Positions 61,656-64,000 of a stretch of DNA of 64,000 nucleotides are shown piece after piece. Within the stretch, counting starts at the first letter, position 1, and each line of letters starts with the position of its first letter. The position numbers were made by a program, and so were the translations under genes. Below the pieces are notes generated by a model. It saw only the letters and a program-made list of their open reading frames with translations, ran no database searches and was not told where the DNA came from. Source of the DNA: Azotosporobacter soli (GTDB taxonomy: Bacteria; Bacillota; Negativicutes; SG130); contig NZ_JAUAOA010000016.1 in assembly GCF_030542965.1 (NCBI RefSeq), positions 1-64,000 on the forward strand, written 5' to 3'.

Positions 61656-63451
61656 ATCTGATTGTCGACTATATCTGCGAGTTGTATCGGTTTTCCCGCG
61701 GGAAATTTTTAGCTGCGTTGAGTCTCATGATTTTATTGGGGCTATTGGAGGGGGTCGGCGTCGTGCTGATTATTCCGTTGTTGGGAGTCGCCGGAATTAT
61801 TCCAGGTCTTGGTGGGCAAGTCGGATTAATGGGGGATTTGAATCGATTTTGCCTTCAACTGGGCATTGGCATAAGCTTGCCGTTGATTCTTGTGGTATAT
61901 TTATTGCTCAATCTGAGTCAAAGCCTACTGCAACGCTGGCAGACGCTGTTGAATGTCGACATCCAACAATCGTTTTGCCAATTTTTGGCGGTTCGTTTGT
62001 TTCGGGCGATTGCGTATGCAAAATGGCAGCTTCTAATGACCAAGGCAAAATCAGAACTGATGCATATTATTTTCAGTGAATTGATGCAAATCGGCACTGC
62101 GGCGTTAAGCATGCTGGGATTGATTGCGTTAGTTATGGTAACGGCGGTTCAGATCATTCTGGCTCTTTGGATTGCGCCGTTGCTTACGGTTGCGGTATTG
62201 GTTGCCGCCGCTTTCCTGTTTTGGGGCATGCGGCCGTTCCTAGGAGAGTCTCGCAAACGCGGCCACGTAATCATGGAAGGAAATCGTGAACTGTTCAACG
62301 ATCTGACCGAACACTTGAACGGGATAAAGGAAATTAAAAGTTACAGCATTGAAGCGGCACAAGTGGATAACTTTTCCAGGCTGTATGGGATATTGAAGGG
62401 AAATGTGATACGGTTTCAGCGGTTGCAGACTAGGACGGATATGCTGTATAAGATGGGTGCAACGGTATTCATTTCGTTGTTCTTATATATAGCTATTGAC
62501 GTCTTTAAGCTACGCCCGGAAGAATTCGTTTTGATTACGGTGATTTCCTCCCGACTTTGGCCCAGATTTTCGTCGATGCAAACGAGTCTGCAAAATATTA
62601 ACATGCTGCTGCCGTCGTTCAAGTCGGTAAGGGAGCTAGAGCAGCAGTGCTTGGTAAATAGCGAAAATTTGCCGAATGGAGTCGACGTAAAGCGCTTGAA
62701 ATTACAGCGCGGCATTGAACTGCGTGATGTTTCATTTGCTTATGCCGGAAAAGTGAATCGCCCAGCCGTAACGGGAATTTGTGCGATGCTGCCATCTGGA
62801 ACGACGACGGCTTTGGTGGGTGTGTCTGGTGCTGGAAAGAGCACTTTGGTCGACTTGCTAATCGGGTTATTGATACCGAAGCATGGCGTGGTATTGATTG
62901 ATGGCAAGCCGTTGCAAGAAAACTTGAGAGCATGGCGAAACTCTATTGGTTACGTATCCCAGGATCCATTTTTAATCAATGCCAGCATCAGGGAAAATTT
63001 GAAATGGGCTTCTCCGGCAGCATCAGATGGCGAGGTGTGGGAAGCGTTAAGACTGGCTGCCGCCGACGGATTTGTAAGTGCGTTGCCGGAGGGATTGTCC
63101 ACGGTTGTGGGGGATAGAGGCGTTAGGTTATCAGGTGGTGAACGTCAACGAATTGTTCTGGCCAGAGCGCTACTCCGAAAACCGGCTATTCTCATTTTGG
63201 ACGAGGCGACCAGTGCATTGGATTCGGAAAATGAAAAAAGGATACAGCAGGCTATCGAGGGGCTGCAGGGGAAAATGACGATTGTCGTGATTGCGCATCG
63301 CATATCGACGATTCGAAATGCCGATCAAATCTTTGTTGTTGAACAGGGCAGGATCGTTGAACAAGGAAATTATCAGTCGCTAACGAAAGACGGTTCCAGT
63401 CGGTTCTATAGTTTGGCCAGCCTGTATAACGCCAGCAGTGATGTCGGTTAA
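61652..63451 (+). CDS. Lasso peptide ABC exporter (D protein)
   Basis: 599 residues, ATGA overlap with the cyclase. N-terminal transmembrane domain of about six helices (1-310) and a C-terminal ATPase: Walker A GVSGAGKST, Q-loop YVSQDPFLINASIRENL, signature LSGGERQRIVLARALL, Walker B ILILDEATSALD, H-loop IAHRI. Half-transporter of the MsbA/McjD type, working as a homodimer. It exports the mature peptide and gives self-immunity. Confidence 0.92.
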   Translation: MNLIVDYICELYRFSRGKFLAALSLMILLGLLEGVGVVLIIPLLGVAGIIPGLGGQVGLMGDLNRFCLQLGIGISLPLILVVYLLLNLSQSLLQRWQTLLNVDIQQSFCQFLAVRLFRAIAYAKWQLLMTKAKSELMHIIFSELMQIGTAALSMLGLIALVMVTAVQIILALWIAPLLTVAVLVAAAFLFWGMRPFLGESRKRGHVIMEGNRELFNDLTEHLNGIKEIKSYSIEAAQVDNFSRLYGILKGNVIRFQRLQTRTDMLYKMGATVFISLFLYIAIDVFKLRPEEFVLITVISSRLWPRFSSMQTSLQNINMLLPSFKSVRELEQQCLVNSENLPNGVDVKRLKLQRGIELRDVSFAYAGKVNRPAVTGICAMLPSGTTTALVGVSGAGKSTLVDLLIGLLIPKHGVVLIDGKPLQENLRAWRNSIGYVSQDPFLINASIRENLKWASPAASDGEVWEALRLAAADGFVSALPEGLSTVVGDRGVRLSGGERQRIVLARALLRKPAILILDEATSALDSENEKRIQQAIEGLQGKMTIVVIAHRISTIRNADQIFVVEQGRIVEQGNYQSLTKDGSSRFYSLASLYNASSDVG

Positions 63452-63475
63452 ATGGAAAATCGGAAGGAGAAAGGA

Positions 63476-64000
63476 ATGAAAAAATCGGCTGTTGCATTGT
63501 TGTCTGTTTTATTGTTAACTCTGTATAGTACGCCGACTTCTCAAGCAGCTACGATTAATTATTATTATTCGGAGCATTGTGAAAACTGTAAGGCCTTCGC
63601 TCCCTATTGGGAAAAATTTGTTGCAGAAAAGAGCGGAGAACATCAGTTTGAGAAAAAACAGACCGATGCTTCGGTTGAAAATAAGAATGAACTGCTGAAT
63701 CGTAATATGCAATATCGAGGCATTGCGCATACTGAAATTCCCGCTATTTTAGTAACCGACAATCAGGCGGGCGAAGACGTGTTGCTGATCGGTCTGGAGG
63801 AAATCAATCTGCTGCCGGAAATACTCGGTGAAAATGGGCGACTGATTCCTGGAATGGAGTCTCGAGAGCTGACGTCAGCCATTATTACCCGCAGCGGCAA
63901 AATGCCGACTTCGCTCTTTTATCCGTTTACCCTAGCCGCATTGGCTGATGCCAGTAATCCATGCGCATTGTTTGTGTTCATTGTTGCTACCAGCTATGCT
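63476..64000 (+). CDS. Thioredoxin-like/CcdA-like membrane protein, 3' end outside the window
   Basis: 175 codons are visible from the ATG at 63476 (GGAAGGAGAAAGG upstream). A signal peptide (about 1-24) is followed by a thioredoxin-like domain with INYYYSEHCENCKAF, a CENC redox motif (about Cys36 and Cys39), and FEKKQTDASVENKNELLNRN. After about residue 150 a membrane part begins: FYPFTLAALADASNPCALFV, resembling the NPC motif of CcdA/DsbD membrane domains. It may move reducing power to extracytoplasmic thiols. It is 24 bases after the lasso exporter, so co-transcribed. Confidence 0.8.
   Translation, partial: MKKSAVALLSVLLLTLYSTPTSQAATINYYYSEHCENCKAFAPYWEKFVAEKSGEHQFEKKQTDASVENKNELLNRNMQYRGIAHTEIPAILVTDNQAGEDVLLIGLEEINLLPEILGENGRLIPGMESRELTSAIITRSGKMPTSLFYPFTLAALADASNPCALFVFIVATSYA

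Overview
The window looks like the chromosome of an anaerobic diderm Firmicute, most likely a Negativicute of the Sporomusa/Pelosinus type (inference). Firmicute traits are strong GGAGG ribosome-binding sites, a SAM-I (S-box) riboswitch before a MetI-like gene, a TcyJLMN-like transporter, a HutP homologue and DUF2292/DUF2325/DUF1847 proteins. An outer membrane is suggested by a Wza-type export protein and two secretin-like proteins. Anaerobic life is suggested by HydE and an anaerobic sulfatase-maturating enzyme. No tRNA, rRNA, CRISPR array, insertion sequence or prophage was recognised.

Layout. 1-1854 (minus): an Lrp/AsnC regulator and an amino-acid permease that runs off the left edge. 2116-12278 (plus): mostly single genes, namely a small unknown, a HutP homologue, a family III CoA-transferase, an internally duplicated secreted metallopeptidase, an ATC-hydrolase-like protein, a response regulator with a Cys-rich tail, two tandem membrane paralogues, an Ntn-hydrolase, an exported acetolactate decarboxylase and a sulfatase. 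The sulfatase converges on its maturase (12329-13585, minus). 13862-22316: a sulfur amino-acid block (ABC importer, PatB-like lyase, S-box, MetI-like enzyme, tandem DUF2292 protein), then HydE, a DUF2325 protein and a tiny ORF. 22698-27893: two secreted unknowns sharing a motif, two tandem mini-secretins and an exported Ig-like protein. 28330-31375: an HDOD response regulator and a PAS histidine kinase.

32.3-56.2 kb is one large, tightly packed exopolysaccharide operon. It opens with a structured leader (promoter, mini-ORF, ops-like motif, terminator hairpin). It encodes Wza, Wzz, a degenerate BY-kinase, a PglF-type dehydratase and a WbpA-B-D-E set predicted to make a UDP-2,3-diacetamido-glucuronic acid. 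It also encodes two flippases, a polymerase, glycosyltransferases, modifying enzymes, a phosphoglycosyl transferase and a beta-helix lipoprotein.

56.2-64 kb continues without any visible terminator into a complete lasso-peptide cluster of the paeninodin type: nucleotidyltransferase, HPr-kinase-like kinase, PqqD-like RRE (B1), B2 protease, two short precursor genes, Asn-synthetase-like cyclase and ABC exporter, followed by a thioredoxin/CcdA-like protein cut by the right edge. The two precursors are probably unannotated by standard callers. One fits lasso rules (Asp9). The other does not (Asp11 if cut at the usual place) and ends in a CxxC-Ser tail. Both end in Ser, the residue this kinase family phosphorylates. 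This cluster and the mini-secretin operon are the most interesting parts of the window.
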